Shown here: positions 54,901-62,938 of the stretch, piece after piece
How positions within the stretch are numbered: position 1 is the stretch's first letter
Layout of the letters: every line of letters begins with the position of its first letter
Assembly: GCA_900316285.1 (NCBI GenBank)
Contig: ONCG01000002.1
Span: 62,001-126,000 of the forward strand
Source: an uncultured Prevotellaceae bacterium
GTDB lineage: Bacteria > Bacteroidota > Bacteroidia > Bacteroidales > Bacteroidaceae
Direction of reading: 5' to 3'
DNA length: 64,000 nt
Position numbers and translations under genes: made by a program
The notes under the pieces: model-generated
The model's database searches: none
What the model saw: the letters and a program-made list of their open reading frames with translations, nothing else
What the model was told of the DNA's origin: nothing

Positions 54901-55967
54901 CGCAAAACATTGGCATCTATCATAATAAGGTAGCCAAGGAGTTTGAGAACTTCCCAAAGCCGCAAGACACGGGAAATCATCAGGACACTCGCTGGTGCCA
55001 GCTCACTACCGACGGTGGACAAGGAGTTCTGTTCGTAGGTCGCAATCCCATGTCGGTATCTGTTCTCCCGTGGACAGCTCAGGAACTGGCGATGGCCAAC
55101 CATCCGCACGAGTTACCAGCATCGTCGGGCAACTGGCTGCACCTCGATGTAGCCATTACGGGCCTGGGCGGTAACAGCTGCGGGCAAGGTGGTCCGCTGG
55201 AATACGACCGTGTGAAGGCTGGTCCTCACACCTTCGGTTTCGTCATCCGTCCTGCCAAGTCACAACAACCTACTGCTTCTGCCCTCCATCCGTCGTTTTC
55301 TGGTATGACGCCTCTTGTGATTACTCGCAATGCAGAGGGAACCGTGAGCATCTCGTCGGCCAAGAAGGAACAGGGCGATCATCAGGACATCTGGTACAAA
55401 GTAATTCCTACCAATGCCTCCACCAAGGCTAGCAAAGCACAACAATACTCCGGACCGTTTAACCTTCGCGAGGGTGGTACGGTGATTGCCTACGAGAAGA
55501 AAAACGAGTCGCAGGTGGAGTTCAAGCAGCAATTTGCTAAGGTAGAGCGCGTGCCGGTCACCGTTATGTTTGCCTCCAGCGTGGAGAGCGGTGAAGGCGA
55601 TGCCGCACATCTCGTCGACGGCAACCCGAACACCTACTGGCACACCATGTGGAGCGTCACCGTTGCCAACTATCCGCATTGGGTAGACTTCGACTGCGGC
55701 ACGACGAAGACGCTGAAAGGCTTCAGCTATCTGCCCCGTCAGGACTCGCGCAACGGTAATATCAAGCAGTATCGCGTGCAGCTCTCTACTGACGGCAAGA
55801 CTTGGGGCAACCCTGTTTGCGAGGGACAGTTTGAGAACAACCAGAAAGAAAAGCGCGTTCTCTTCGACAAGCCACAACAAGCTCGCTATCTGCGCTTCAC
55901 CGCCCTCTCATCGCAAGACGGTCAGGACTTCGCCACGGGTGCCGAGTTCTCGGTGCTTGAGCAGTAG
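51975..55967 (+). CDS. Secreted GH2 beta-galactosidase with C-terminal discoidin domain
   Basis: The 1330-aa protein has a signal peptide (MKKCLLMLIMAIGAMTASAQ). A sugar-binding jelly roll follows (RRQSLDGTWKFHFAKTPDER, SYIRTFTIPKEWKGQELFVE), then an Ig-like domain and the (beta/alpha)8 barrel with LKLKGVNRHETNPERGHAVT. The acid/base Glu is in IVIWSLGNEAGPGE (near residue 511) and the nucleophile in HISEYAHSMGNA (near 575). A further Ig-like domain and the beta-galactosidase small-chain domain follow (GLGGNSCGQGGPLEYD). The last 140 residues form an F5/8 type C (CBM32-like) domain (HLVDGNPNTYWHTMW, WVDFDCGTTKTLKGFSYLP). It cleaves terminal beta-galactosides in the periplasm or at the surface. 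No SusC/SusD partner is adjacent. Confidence 0.95.
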   Translation: MKKCLLMLIMAIGAMTASAQSLEGFEYGTASAPDGTEWQSPGRLGYNKLQPRACFTSFATIEEARKVLPEYSSRRQSLDGTWKFHFAKTPDERPADFYKVGFDCSAWDNITVPSCWNIVGLQKDGTQKYGTPIYVNQPVIFYHQVKKDDWREGVMRTPPTDWTTFKYRNEVGSYIRTFTIPKEWKGQELFVEFDGVDSFFYLWINGKYVGFSKNSRDAARFDITHYAKVGLNSIAVEVYRNSDGSFLEAQDMFRLPGIFRSVSVYATPKVHIQDMRVTAQWDGRQATLKTETLVKNHTGFKVGYDVQYRLYKNKLYSDENELVAGPAAPAEILSLMTVKPWTAEEPNVYVLVAELRDLKGNTTEAVSAQIGFRTVEIKNVQDTNDEFFLSGRYFLINGKSLKLKGVNRHETNPERGHAVTRKQMEEEVMMMKRANINHVRTSHYSNDPYFYYLCNKYGIYLEGEANLESHEYYYGDASLSHPVEWKPAHIARMMELAHSHVNDPCIVIWSLGNEAGPGENFKASYDALKAFDPSRPVQYERNNDIVDMGSNQYPSVSWVRQAVKGQMDIKYPFHISEYAHSMGNAVGNLKDYWDAIESTNFFCGGAIWDWIDQSIYNYTNDGKRYLGYGGDFGDTPNDGQFVMNGILFGDMQPKPQYYEVKKVYQNIGIKWDDVNAGRIDIFNKNYYVDDLADYECHYSLTADGEQIKEGILDIGTVSTRKHKIITIPDLNPSALNDGREYFVNIEFRLKKDMPWAKAGYVQADEQLLVKEGEKKVSETLTGGTISVNEQNGKVLLSGSGFDMQFDSTDGSIYSLSYGGQKVFKDGYGPHLDAFRAWVNNDNWVYQNWYANGLHNLKHKARSHQVMKNSDGSVSVAYNIESQAPCGARLEGGDRNWKRLTEQTDKPFGADDFKFLQDVVYTVFPDGSIQVEAAINSNNPQLILPRLGYVMNVPSAMDNFCYYGRGPIDNYPDRKTSQNIGIYHNKVAKEFENFPKPQDTGNHQDTRWCQLTTDGGQGVLFVGRNPMSVSVLPWTAQELAMANHPHELPASSGNWLHLDVAITGLGGNSCGQGGPLEYDRVKAGPHTFGFVIRPAKSQQPTASALHPSFSGMTPLVITRNAEGTVSISSAKKEQGDHQDIWYKVIPTNASTKASKAQQYSGPFNLREGGTVIAYEKKNESQVEFKQQFAKVERVPVTVMFASSVESGEGDAAHLVDGNPNTYWHTMWSVTVANYPHWVDFDCGTTKTLKGFSYLPRQDSRNGNIKQYRVQLSTDGKTWGNPVCEGQFENNQKEKRVLFDKPQQARYLRFTALSSQDGQDFATGAEFSVLEQ

Positions 55968-56045
55968 TTTTAGCTGCTATTCAATTCTGCGATGAAGAAT
56001 AGCGGTTGAGATTTTGAGTTTTTTTTGAGTTTTTTGAGCGACTCT

Positions 56046-56088
56046 CAATCTTCTGAAACGCCCTCTACAAGGGCGTTTCAGAAGATTG
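56046..56088 (+). terminator. Perfect 19-bp hairpin after the beta-galactosidase gene
   Basis: CAATCTTCTGAAACGCCCT pairs perfectly with its complement 5 nt later (loop CTACA). TTTGAGTTTTTTGAG-like tracts lie on both sides, and their inverse (AAAAACTCAAA) recurs at about 56233-56265. It may be a terminator, since a T-rich tract follows, or the centre of a small repeat element. Confidence 0.6.
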
Positions 56089-56287
56089 GTTTGAGTTTTT
56101 TGAGGTTTTTCGCCAAAACTTTCTATATTATTATTTCAAATACTTTTTTTATAAAGAATAATATATAAAAACTAAAAACGTAATACATAAAGCATTATAT
56201 ATCAACATTTTACAGGTATTTATTAAACCTTTGAAAACTCAAAAACAACTCATAAAAACTCAAAGGAGCACTAGTGAACTTCCTATA

Positions 56288-56617
56288 GCAATGCTTTCAG
56301 GCTCCAGGAGCAATGCTTTTGGACTCCAAGAGCAATGCTTTCAGACTCCAGAAGCAATGCTTTCAGACTCTCAGAGCAATGCTTTTGGGCTCCCGGAGCA
56401 ATGCTTTGGACCTTACGGAGCAATGCTCTGGACCATAGGGAGCAGTGCTCTGGACCATAGGGAGCAGTGCTCTGGACCATAGGGAGCAGTGCTCTGGACC
56501 ATAGGGAGCAGTGCTCTGTATCATAGGGAGCAGTGCTCTATATACCTATAGAGACGTGCTCCGTAAGGTACAGAGCACGTCTCCAGTTATTACAGAGCAT
56601 TGCTTTAGTAGAGCTAT
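56288..56617. repeat. 22-bp tandem array E (15 units)
   Basis: Units start at 56288 and every 22 bp up to 56596, exactly 330 bp. Ten open with GCAATGCT or GCAGTGCT; the five from 56420 to 56508 are nearly identical (GC[AG]GTGCTCTGGACCATAG and variants). Two late units, 56552 and 56574, form a perfect inverted pair AGACGTGCTC/GAGCACGTCT. The last unit ends on the first base of the stop codon of the minus-strand purF. The gap 55968-56616 holds this array and the hairpin above, no gene. Confidence 0.9.
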
Positions 56618-58455
56618 TAGAACTTATGCTCGTACTGATAGTGATTCTCGATGTAGTTGACAAAAGCTCGCAGGCAAAGCTTGGTGCCGCCATACGTGGG
56701 ATAATGACCCGTGAAGTACCAGTCGCCACGATGGTCGGGAATAGCGTTGCGAAGTCCCTCGATAGACTGGAACACCACTTCGATGGGTGTGGTGACGGTC
56801 TCTGGACGCAGCATCTCAACGATTTTCTTGTTGATTTCCTCAACGGTGAAGGGCTTGTAGATGTCGCGAACGTAGTTCTGCATCTCTTCCTTCGGTTTGC
56901 TGAGTTCCTCAAGACAATGATGATAGGTGGCATCGATGAGACCGTGCATGCCACGTTCCTTCAACAAGTCGATAGCTGCACGGAAGGCACAGAACTCTTC
57001 CAGGCGGGCCATGTCGATGCCATAATAGTCGGGATAGCGTATCTGCGGAGCACTGCTCACCATCACAATCTTCTTGGGATGCAGGCGATCGAGGATGCGG
57101 AAGATGCTCTCCTTGAGCGTGGTGCCACGAACAATGCTATCGTCGATAACAACCAAATTGTCTACACCTGGCTCGAGACTCTCGTAGGTGATGTCGTAGA
57201 CGTGTGAAGCAAGGTCGTTGCGCGAGCTGTCCTCGGTGATGAAGGTGCGCAGCTTGATGTCCTTCCACGCCACTTTCTCGGTTCGCACGTACTCGTTGAG
57301 GATTGATGCCAGCTCTTCACGCGAGGGATTCTTGCTGATGACTTCTTGTATGCGATCGATTTTCTTCTCGTTTACATAGCGCTTAAATCCGTCAAGCATA
57401 CCGTAGAAGGCCACTTCGGCGGTGTTGGGAATGAAGGAGAAGACCGTGTGCTCGGTGTCGTAGTCGATGGCGCGCAGCACAGGTTCGGTGAGCTGCTCAC
57501 CCAGTTGCTTGCGTTCCTTGTAGATGTCGCGATCGTTTCCACGACTGAAGTAGATGCGTTCGAACGAGCACTTCGAGTCGCTTTTCTGCTCGATGATGCG
57601 CTCAATGGAGCACTGGCCGTTGCGCTTCACCAGCAAAGCCGTTCCTGGCTCGAGTTCTTTCACGTCGTCGCAACTAAGGTCGAAGGTGGTTTGCAGCACG
57701 GGACGCTCGCTCGCCAGCACTGCCACTTCATCGTCGATGTAGTAGAAAGCCGGGCGGATTCCCCAGGGATCGCGCATGCAGAACATCTCACCCGAGCCAG
57801 TCATACCGCAGACGACATAGCCGCCGTCGAAGTTGTTCATCGAGGTCTTGAGCACATTGCTCATCTTCACGTGGTCCTCAATGTAGCGGGTGATATCGGT
57901 GTTCTCGAGCTCCATTGCCTGTGCAGCAATGAAGTTGCGTTCCACCTCTCGATCAAGTCGGTGACCCATGAACTCAAGCATGATGTAGGAATCGCTATAG
58001 ATGCGCGGACACTGTCCCTGCTTCGTAATCTTCTCGAAAATCTCATCGATATTCGTCATGTTGAAGTTACCGCAGAGGCAGAGGTTCTTGGCCTTCCAAT
58101 TGTTGCGGCGCAGGAAGGGATGCACGTACGACATACCGCTCTTGCCCGTGGTGCTATAGCGCAGATGGCCCATATAAAGCTCGCCTCGGAACTTGTTGAC
58201 ATCGGTCGCGAAAATCTTGTCGATGGCATCTTTACCCTCGGCACGCTCGCGGAACATGTACTCATGACCAGGCTCGGTGTCGAGTTTCACACTTGCGATG
58301 CCTGCACCTTCCTGTCCACGGTTGTGCTCCTTCTCCATCATCAGATAGAGTTTATTAAGACCATATTTCCATGTGCCGTACTTCTGTTCGTAGTATTCGA
58401 GCGGCTTCAGAAGGCGTATCATGGCAACGCCACATTCGTGTTTGAGTTGTTCCAT
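56617..58455 (-). CDS. purF: Amidophosphoribosyltransferase, long Bacteroidota form
   Basis: The 612-aa class II glutamine amidotransferase starts MEQLKHECGVAMIRLLKPLE. The catalytic Cys is residue 8, so a seven-residue propeptide must be removed, as in some PurF enzymes. Glutaminase marks include NRGQEGAGIASVK, GHLRYSTTGKSG and CGNFNMTN. The phosphoribosyltransferase domain carries the PRPP loop NLVVIDDSIVRGTT. About 120 extra residues compared with E. coli PurF lie in the middle and at the C-terminus (DWYFTGHYPTYGGTKLCLRA). I see no cysteine set for the iron-sulfur cluster of Bacillus PurF. A relative with another phosphoribosyl role is possible. The 22-bp array abuts its 3' end. Confidence 0.85.
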   Translation of the reverse strand: MEQLKHECGVAMIRLLKPLEYYEQKYGTWKYGLNKLYLMMEKEHNRGQEGAGIASVKLDTEPGHEYMFRERAEGKDAIDKIFATDVNKFRGELYMGHLRYSTTGKSGMSYVHPFLRRNNWKAKNLCLCGNFNMTNIDEIFEKITKQGQCPRIYSDSYIMLEFMGHRLDREVERNFIAAQAMELENTDITRYIEDHVKMSNVLKTSMNNFDGGYVVCGMTGSGEMFCMRDPWGIRPAFYYIDDEVAVLASERPVLQTTFDLSCDDVKELEPGTALLVKRNGQCSIERIIEQKSDSKCSFERIYFSRGNDRDIYKERKQLGEQLTEPVLRAIDYDTEHTVFSFIPNTAEVAFYGMLDGFKRYVNEKKIDRIQEVISKNPSREELASILNEYVRTEKVAWKDIKLRTFITEDSSRNDLASHVYDITYESLEPGVDNLVVIDDSIVRGTTLKESIFRILDRLHPKKIVMVSSAPQIRYPDYYGIDMARLEEFCAFRAAIDLLKERGMHGLIDATYHHCLEELSKPKEEMQNYVRDIYKPFTVEEINKKIVEMLRPETVTTPIEVVFQSIEGLRNAIPDHRGDWYFTGHYPTYGGTKLCLRAFVNYIENHYQYEHKF

Positions 58456-58500
58456 TGTGGGAACGGGTTATCCCGTATTCTTAAAGTGTATGTAAAAAAA

Positions 58501-58539
58501 AGAAGAATGAACAGAGCAGCATGTCATATTCATTCTTCT
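58501..58539 (-). terminator. Terminator of the OPX gene
   Basis: An 11-bp stem AGAAGAATGAA/TTCATTCTTCT is followed on the minus strand by TTTTTTTAC. Confidence 0.8.
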
Positions 58540-58551
58540 ATATCGTTGACT

Positions 58552-59355
58552 TTAGTTTCTCAGAATGTTGACGAGCAGCGACGCTACCGAGGTAACAATT
58601 CCGATGAAGGAGAACCAAATGGTCGTAGACTGACCGATGGCAGAGTTCTTTGCCTTCACGCGGTTGGGCTCGACGTAGATAATGTCGTTCTGCTGCACGT
58701 AGTAGTAGGGCGAGCTGAAGATGTTACCATCGTTCAGGTTCAGTCGAACGGCGCGCTTCTGGCCTGTGGCATCCTCGCGGATGAGGAGCACATTGCTGCG
58801 CTTACCATAAATGGTAAGGTCACCAGCCTGGGCAATAGCCTCGATGATGCTCATCTTCTCGGTCGATACGGGAATCACTGAAGGATGCTGGACTTCACCC
58901 GTCACCGTCACACGGTAGCTGGCCATGCGCACGGTTACGATAGGATCCTCGGTTTGCTGCAGGTCGACCATCACCTTGTCGTGGATGAGTCTTTCGCACT
59001 CGCTCTTGGTGAGACCAGCCACGTGAACGCGGCCGATGCGCGGGAAGTTGATGCAGCCGTCGTTGTCGACAAGATAGGTCTGCAGGTTGCCAGCACCCGA
59101 CGAGAGGTTACCCGTGGGGTTCAGCGTGTTCGACACAGAGAGGTTGAAATGGCTCACGGCCTTGGGGTCGGAAACGCCGCCGACGGTAATCGTCAGCAGG
59201 TCCTTAGGCATAATGCGGGCATCAAAGAGACCCTTCGATGCAGCCAGGCTCAGCGAGTCGATATTCTGGAAATAGGCTACTTCCTTACTGCCTGTGCAGC
59301 TGCCCATAAACACGATCGTACATAATACGATAAACGGAATGAGAAGTTTTTTCAT
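58552..59355 (-). CDS. Polysaccharide export outer membrane lipoprotein (Wza-like OPX)
   Basis: The 267-aa protein has lipobox VFMGSC at residues 15-20. A polysaccharide export domain follows (IMPKDLLTITVGGVSDPKAV, NDGCINFPRIGRVHVAGLT, VTVRMASYRVTVTGEV), then SLBB-like folds (GDLTIYGKRSNVLLIRE, YYVQQNDIIYVEPNR) and a C-terminal hydrophobic helix (IWFSFIGIVTSVASLLVNIL) that may span the outer membrane like Wza. The usual partner, a Wzc-type chain-length kinase, is not adjacent, and a strong terminator follows, so it is an orphan here. Promoter at 59389-59396. Confidence 0.9.
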   Translation of the reverse strand: MKKLLIPFIVLCTIVFMGSCTGSKEVAYFQNIDSLSLAASKGLFDARIMPKDLLTITVGGVSDPKAVSHFNLSVSNTLNPTGNLSSGAGNLQTYLVDNDGCINFPRIGRVHVAGLTKSECERLIHDKVMVDLQQTEDPIVTVRMASYRVTVTGEVQHPSVIPVSTEKMSIIEAIAQAGDLTIYGKRSNVLLIREDATGQKRAVRLNLNDGNIFSSPYYYVQQNDIIYVEPNRVKAKNSAIGQSTTIWFSFIGIVTSVASLLVNILRN

Positions 59356-59388
59356 ATCACTTTAATATAGTTTTCTTGAATTTGCCTG

Positions 59389-59396
59389 CAAAATTA
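59389..59396 (-). promoter_or_regulatory. -7 box for the OPX gene
   Basis: The minus strand reads TAATTTTG, 33 bp upstream of the start codon. Confidence 0.6.
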
Positions 59397-59493
59397 CGAA
59401 AAAAATATAAAGTAAAAAAGCAAAAGCGATAAAAAGTTATGACGAGAAGTGATTTTTTGACTGAAAGTAAGTCATGCACATGGGTTTTTAAAG

Positions 59494-59530
59494 AGAGGGG
59501 CGCGCCTCCGACCAGTGAGACGCGCCCTCT
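59494..59530 (-). terminator. Terminator of uxaC
   Basis: AGAGGGGCGCG and CGCGCCCTCT pair with one bulge around a loop of about 16 nt; on the minus strand TCTTTAAAAACCC follows. The stem resembles the hairpins at 33908 and 62804. Confidence 0.6.
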
Positions 59531-59563
59531 AAAGATTACTATCTACGAATCATGCGATGCAGA

Positions 59564-60967
59564 TTAGTAGAATTTGAAGTAGCGGCGGGCATTGTTGTAG
59601 GAGATGTCCTCCACCATCTGTCCAAGCAGCTGCATGTCGGCAGGAATAAGTCCTTTCTCAACGTCGTTGCCCAGCAGGTTGCAGAGCAAGCGGCGGAAGT
59701 ACTCGTGACGCGGATAGCTCAGGAACGAACGCGAGTCGGTGAGCATGCCCACGAAGCGGCTGAGCAGACCCAGCACGGAGAGGGCATTCATCTGACGTGT
59801 CATACCGTCGAGCTGATCGTTGAACCACCAGCCGGAACCAAACTGTATCTTACCCGGGCAGGAACCGTCCTGGAAGTTGCCGAGCATCGTAGCGATGACC
59901 TCGTTGGCGCAGGGGTTCAGGGTGTAGAGGATGGTGCGTGTCAGCTTGCCCTTCTTGTTCAGGCGGTCGAGGAAGTGGCTCATGGCCTTGGCGGTGGTGA
60001 ACTCACCGATGCTGTCGAAGCCTGTGTCAGCACCCAGACGGTCGTACATCAGCGAGTTGTTGTCGCGAATAGCACCATAGTGGAACTGTTGTGTCCAGTC
60101 GCTGTCGGCATCCATCTCAGCCATCACGCTGAGGAAGCAGTTCTTGTACTGGCGTACCTCGTAGGTAGAAAGCATCTGTCCGCGCATAGCCTTCTCGAAG
60201 ATAATGTCGATTTGTGAGTCGGTGTAAGGCTCATCGTAGAACTCCTCGATGCCATGATCGCTCAGGCGACAGCCCTGCTCGTGGAAGAAGTCGTGGCGTT
60301 TCTGCAGCGCGTCGACCATATCGCTGAACTTTGCAATGCTCACTCCCGACACCTGTTCGAGCTGGCGAACGTAGTCGGCAAAGTCGGGCTTCTCGATGTT
60401 CATGGCCTTGTCGGGACGCCAGGCGGGAATCATCTTAACTTCGAAACCACTCTCGCGAGTCTGCTTGTGGTAGCGAAGGTCGTCGACGGGGTCGTCGGTG
60501 GTGCAAACGCACTCTACACCATAGTGGCGCATCAGTCCACGAGCCGAGAATTCGGGCAGTTTGAGTTTCTCGTTACACTCGTCGAAAATCTCGCGGGCTG
60601 TGGCTGGCGACAACAGCTTGTCGATGCCGAAAGCGGTCTTCAATTCAAGATGTGTCCAGTGGTAAAGGGGATTGCGAAGCGTGTAGGGCACCGTCTCTGC
60701 CCACTTTTCGAACTTCTCCCAATCGGTGGTGTCGGTACCTGTGCAGTAGCGCTCGTCAACACCATTGGTGCGCATAGCACGCCACTTATAGTGGTCACCG
60801 CCAAGCCATAACTCCGTGATACTCTTAAACTTGTGGTCGTCGGCCACCATCTTCGGAATGAGATGGCAATGATAGTCGATGATGGGCATCTTGGCCGCAT
60901 GATTGTGATACAGTTCCTGCGCGGTAGTAGTCTCAAGCAGGAAGTTTTCGTCCATGAATTTTTTCAT
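59564..60967 (-). CDS. uxaC: Glucuronate isomerase
   Basis: The 467-aa amidohydrolase-superfamily enzyme starts MKKFMDENFLLETTTAQELY. The metal site is in IIDYHCHLIP; family marks include LWLGGDHYKWRAMRTNGVDE, TTDDPVDDLRYH, GWWFNDQLDGMTRQMNAL and SRSFLSYPRHEYFRR. It turns D-glucuronate to D-fructuronate and D-galacturonate to D-tagaturonate in pectin and glucuronan breakdown. Other hexuronate genes are not adjacent. It suits the plant-glycan profile shown by the GH127/146 gene. Confidence 0.97.
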   Translation of the reverse strand: MKKFMDENFLLETTTAQELYHNHAAKMPIIDYHCHLIPKMVADDHKFKSITELWLGGDHYKWRAMRTNGVDERYCTGTDTTDWEKFEKWAETVPYTLRNPLYHWTHLELKTAFGIDKLLSPATAREIFDECNEKLKLPEFSARGLMRHYGVECVCTTDDPVDDLRYHKQTRESGFEVKMIPAWRPDKAMNIEKPDFADYVRQLEQVSGVSIAKFSDMVDALQKRHDFFHEQGCRLSDHGIEEFYDEPYTDSQIDIIFEKAMRGQMLSTYEVRQYKNCFLSVMAEMDADSDWTQQFHYGAIRDNNSLMYDRLGADTGFDSIGEFTTAKAMSHFLDRLNKKGKLTRTILYTLNPCANEVIATMLGNFQDGSCPGKIQFGSGWWFNDQLDGMTRQMNALSVLGLLSRFVGMLTDSRSFLSYPRHEYFRRLLCNLLGNDVEKGLIPADMQLLGQMVEDISYNNARRYFKFY

Positions 60968-61021
60968 TACTCTGTACTATTTAAATTTAGGTGCTCAGTG
61001 TTAGATACTCATAATTTTTTG

Positions 61022-61029
61022 CAAATATA
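61022..61029 (-). promoter_or_regulatory. -7 box for uxaC
   Basis: The minus strand reads TATATTTG, 55 bp upstream of uxaC and divergent from the ansA promoter. Confidence 0.5.
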
Positions 61030-61038
61030 GCGATAATT

Positions 61039-61070
61039 TTTGGAATTAACGGATTTTTAAGCTATATTTG
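61039..61070 (+). promoter_or_regulatory. Promoter of ansA
   Basis: TTTG (61039-61042), a 20-bp spacer and TATATTTG (61063-61070) stand 32 bp before the ATG. Confidence 0.75.
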
Positions 61071-61102
61071 CACAATAAAAATGCAAAATCAACACAACAG
61101 GA

Positions 61103-62158
61103 ATGGAAAACATCTTGCCACATAGCCGTACGAACAAGGTTCTGCTCATCTATACGGGCGGAACAATCGGCATGGGATGCAACCCACGCACAGGAGCACT
61201 CGAACCGCTCGACTTTAATAATCTGGTGAGCAATCTGCCTGAGATGGAGTATCTGCGCACGGGCATCGACGTGCATCAGTTCACCGAACCCATCGACTCC
61301 AGCGACGTGTGTCCTCGCACCTGGGCACAACTCGTCGAGATTATCAGCTCAAAATACGATGCCTACGACGGCTTCGTCATCCTACACGGCACCGACACGA
61401 TGGCCTACACGGCATCGGCGTTGTCGTTCCTTCTGGAGAACCTCACGAAGCCCGTCATCCTCACCGGTTCGCAGCTACCACTAGGACAGTTGCGCACCGA
61501 CGGCAAGGAGAATCTCGTGACGAGCATTGAGCTGGCTTCTACCTACGGAAAGGACGGACGTCCGATGGTTCCAGAGGTGTGTATCTACTTCAGTGGCAAG
61601 CTGTTACGTGGCAATCGTTCAACCAAACAAAATGCCGATGGATTCGATGCTTTCGACTCCTTCAACTACCCACATCTGTGCGAGGCTGGCGTGACGTTCT
61701 CGTTCAATCGTCATCAAATTCTGAAGCCCGACTTCTCGCGACCGCTCATCCCCCACTACAACGTGAACCCCAATATCGTTGTCTTCTCGCTGTTTCCAGG
61801 TATTCAGGAAAACATTGTGCGCCATATGCTCGATGCTCCCGAACTGAAAGGCATCGTTATGCGCAGCTACGGTAGCGGTAACGCGATGCGTCAGCCCTGG
61901 TTGCTGAAGGCGCTGCAGGCGGCGAGCAATCGTGGTGTAACCATTGTCAACATCAGCCAATGTGTGGCAGGCAGTGTGGAGATGAGCCGCTACGACACAG
62001 GCTACCAGCTTCAGCAGGCAGGCGTCATCAGCGGTCGCGACAGCACGGTGGAAGCTGCCGCCACCAAACTCATGTATCTGCATGCTCAATACCATGATGA
62101 CGCGGAAGTGATTCGTAAAATTATGGAGATTTCCATCGCAGGAGAAATCACAGTATAA
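61103..62158 (+). CDS. ansA: Type I L-asparaginase
   Basis: The 351-aa protein starts MENILPHSRTNKVLLIYTGG. The two catalytic threonine regions are YTGGTIGM and VILHGTDTMAYTASA, with Lys in QLPLGQLRTDGKEN. There is no signal peptide, so it is the cytoplasmic low-affinity type that hydrolyses asparagine to aspartate and ammonia. It is 39 bp upstream of the rubrerythrin gene and may share a transcript with it. Confidence 0.95.
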   Translation: MENILPHSRTNKVLLIYTGGTIGMGCNPRTGALEPLDFNNLVSNLPEMEYLRTGIDVHQFTEPIDSSDVCPRTWAQLVEIISSKYDAYDGFVILHGTDTMAYTASALSFLLENLTKPVILTGSQLPLGQLRTDGKENLVTSIELASTYGKDGRPMVPEVCIYFSGKLLRGNRSTKQNADGFDAFDSFNYPHLCEAGVTFSFNRHQILKPDFSRPLIPHYNVNPNIVVFSLFPGIQENIVRHMLDAPELKGIVMRSYGSGNAMRQPWLLKALQAASNRGVTIVNISQCVAGSVEMSRYDTGYQLQQAGVISGRDSTVEAAATKLMYLHAQYHDDAEVIRKIMEISIAGEITV

Positions 62159-62197
62159 ACATTTAAGTATTCACCATATTTATTAAACAAAAGCATT

Positions 62198-62740
62198 ATG
62201 AAAGAACTGAAAGGAACAAAGACCGAGCGCAACCTCATGGAGGCATTCGCCGGCGAGAGTCAGGCACGCAACAAGTACAGCTACTGGGCCAGCAAGGCAA
62301 AGAAGGACGGCTATCAGCAGATTGCCGCCATCTTCGAAGAGACTGCTGCCAACGAGAAAGAGCATGCCAAGATGTGGTTCAAACTGCTTGAGGGCGGAGC
62401 CATTAAGTCGACCCCCGAGAACCTGAAGGCCGCTGCCGAAGGAGAGAACTTCGAGTGGACTGACATGTACGACCGTATGGCTCGCGAGGCCGAAGAAGAA
62501 GGCTTCACCGAGATTGCCGAGAAGTTCCGCGGCGTTGCCAAGATTGAGCGCGCCCATGAGGAGCGTTATCGCAAGCTGTTGCAGAACATCGAGGAAGGCA
62601 TCGTCTTCTCACGCGACGGCGACCGCATCTGGCAGTGCCGCAACTGCGGACACATTGTCGTTGGTCCGAAGGCTCCCGAGGTATGTCCCGTTTGCGATCA
62701 TCCGCAAGCTTACTTCGAGCTCAAAGCAGAGAATTATTAA
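62198..62740 (+). CDS. Rubrerythrin
   Basis: The 180-aa protein starts [20 protein letters not shown]. The di-iron four-helix bundle shows [43 protein letters not shown] and [15 protein letters not shown]. The C-terminal rubredoxin domain has CRNCGH and CPVCDHP. It reduces hydrogen peroxide and protects anaerobes from oxygen. Length and order match the classical form. Confidence 0.97.
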   Translation: MKELKGTKTERNLMEAFAGESQARNKYSYWASKAKKDGYQQIAAIFEETAANEKEHAKMWFKLLEGGAIKSTPENLKAAAEGENFEWTDMYDRMAREAEEEGFTEIAEKFRGVAKIERAHEERYRKLLQNIEEGIVFSRDGDRIWQCRNCGHIVVGPKAPEVCPVCDHPQAYFELKAENY

Positions 62741-62803
62741 AGAGTTTGAGGGGTTGTCGTTATCAGCAAATCGAATCAACCCAACCCTACTCCATCACAC
62801 AAA

Positions 62804-62843
62804 AAAAGGCGCGCTCTAGTCCTTGCGACCAGAGAGCGTCTTT
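62804..62843. terminator. Hairpin between rubrerythrin and thrS
   Basis: GGCGCGCTCT and AGAGAGCGTCTT form an imperfect stem around a 13-nt loop, with A-rich sequence on one side and TTTCTTTG on the other. A bidirectional terminator between convergent genes is likely. Confidence 0.55.
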
Positions 62844-62867
62844 CTTTGTTCTTCTGTAACCTTGTTC

Positions 62868-62938
62868 TTTCTCCGCTTCGCTACGAAAGCGAGCTGAGCT
62901 CGTGGTACTTTGTTACCTTGTTACTATGTTACCTTGTT
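62868..62938. repeat. Repeat remnant: CTTTCTCCGCTTCGCTACGA and GTTACCTTGTTA units
   Basis: TTCTTTCTCCGCTTCGCTAC then GAAAGCGAGCTGAGCTCG is half of the composite palindrome family. GTTACCTTGTTA occurs twice just before the thrS stop codon. Confidence 0.6.

Noticed and set aside
51975..55967. Polysaccharide utilisation locus around the GH2 gene
   Set aside because: No SusC/SusD, sensor or other glycosidase gene is adjacent, and the gene has its own promoter.
56231..56482. Open frame with repeated NAFGLQEQCF-like peptides
   Set aside because: It is produced by the 22-bp array: three units make 66 bp, so the frame repeats every 22 codons. The unit length is not a multiple of 3, and no start signals are present.
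56288..56617. CRISPR array
   Set aside because: The shared core is only 8-9 bp, the period is 22 bp and the variable parts are related to each other. CRISPR needs longer identical repeats and unique spacers, and no cas genes are present.
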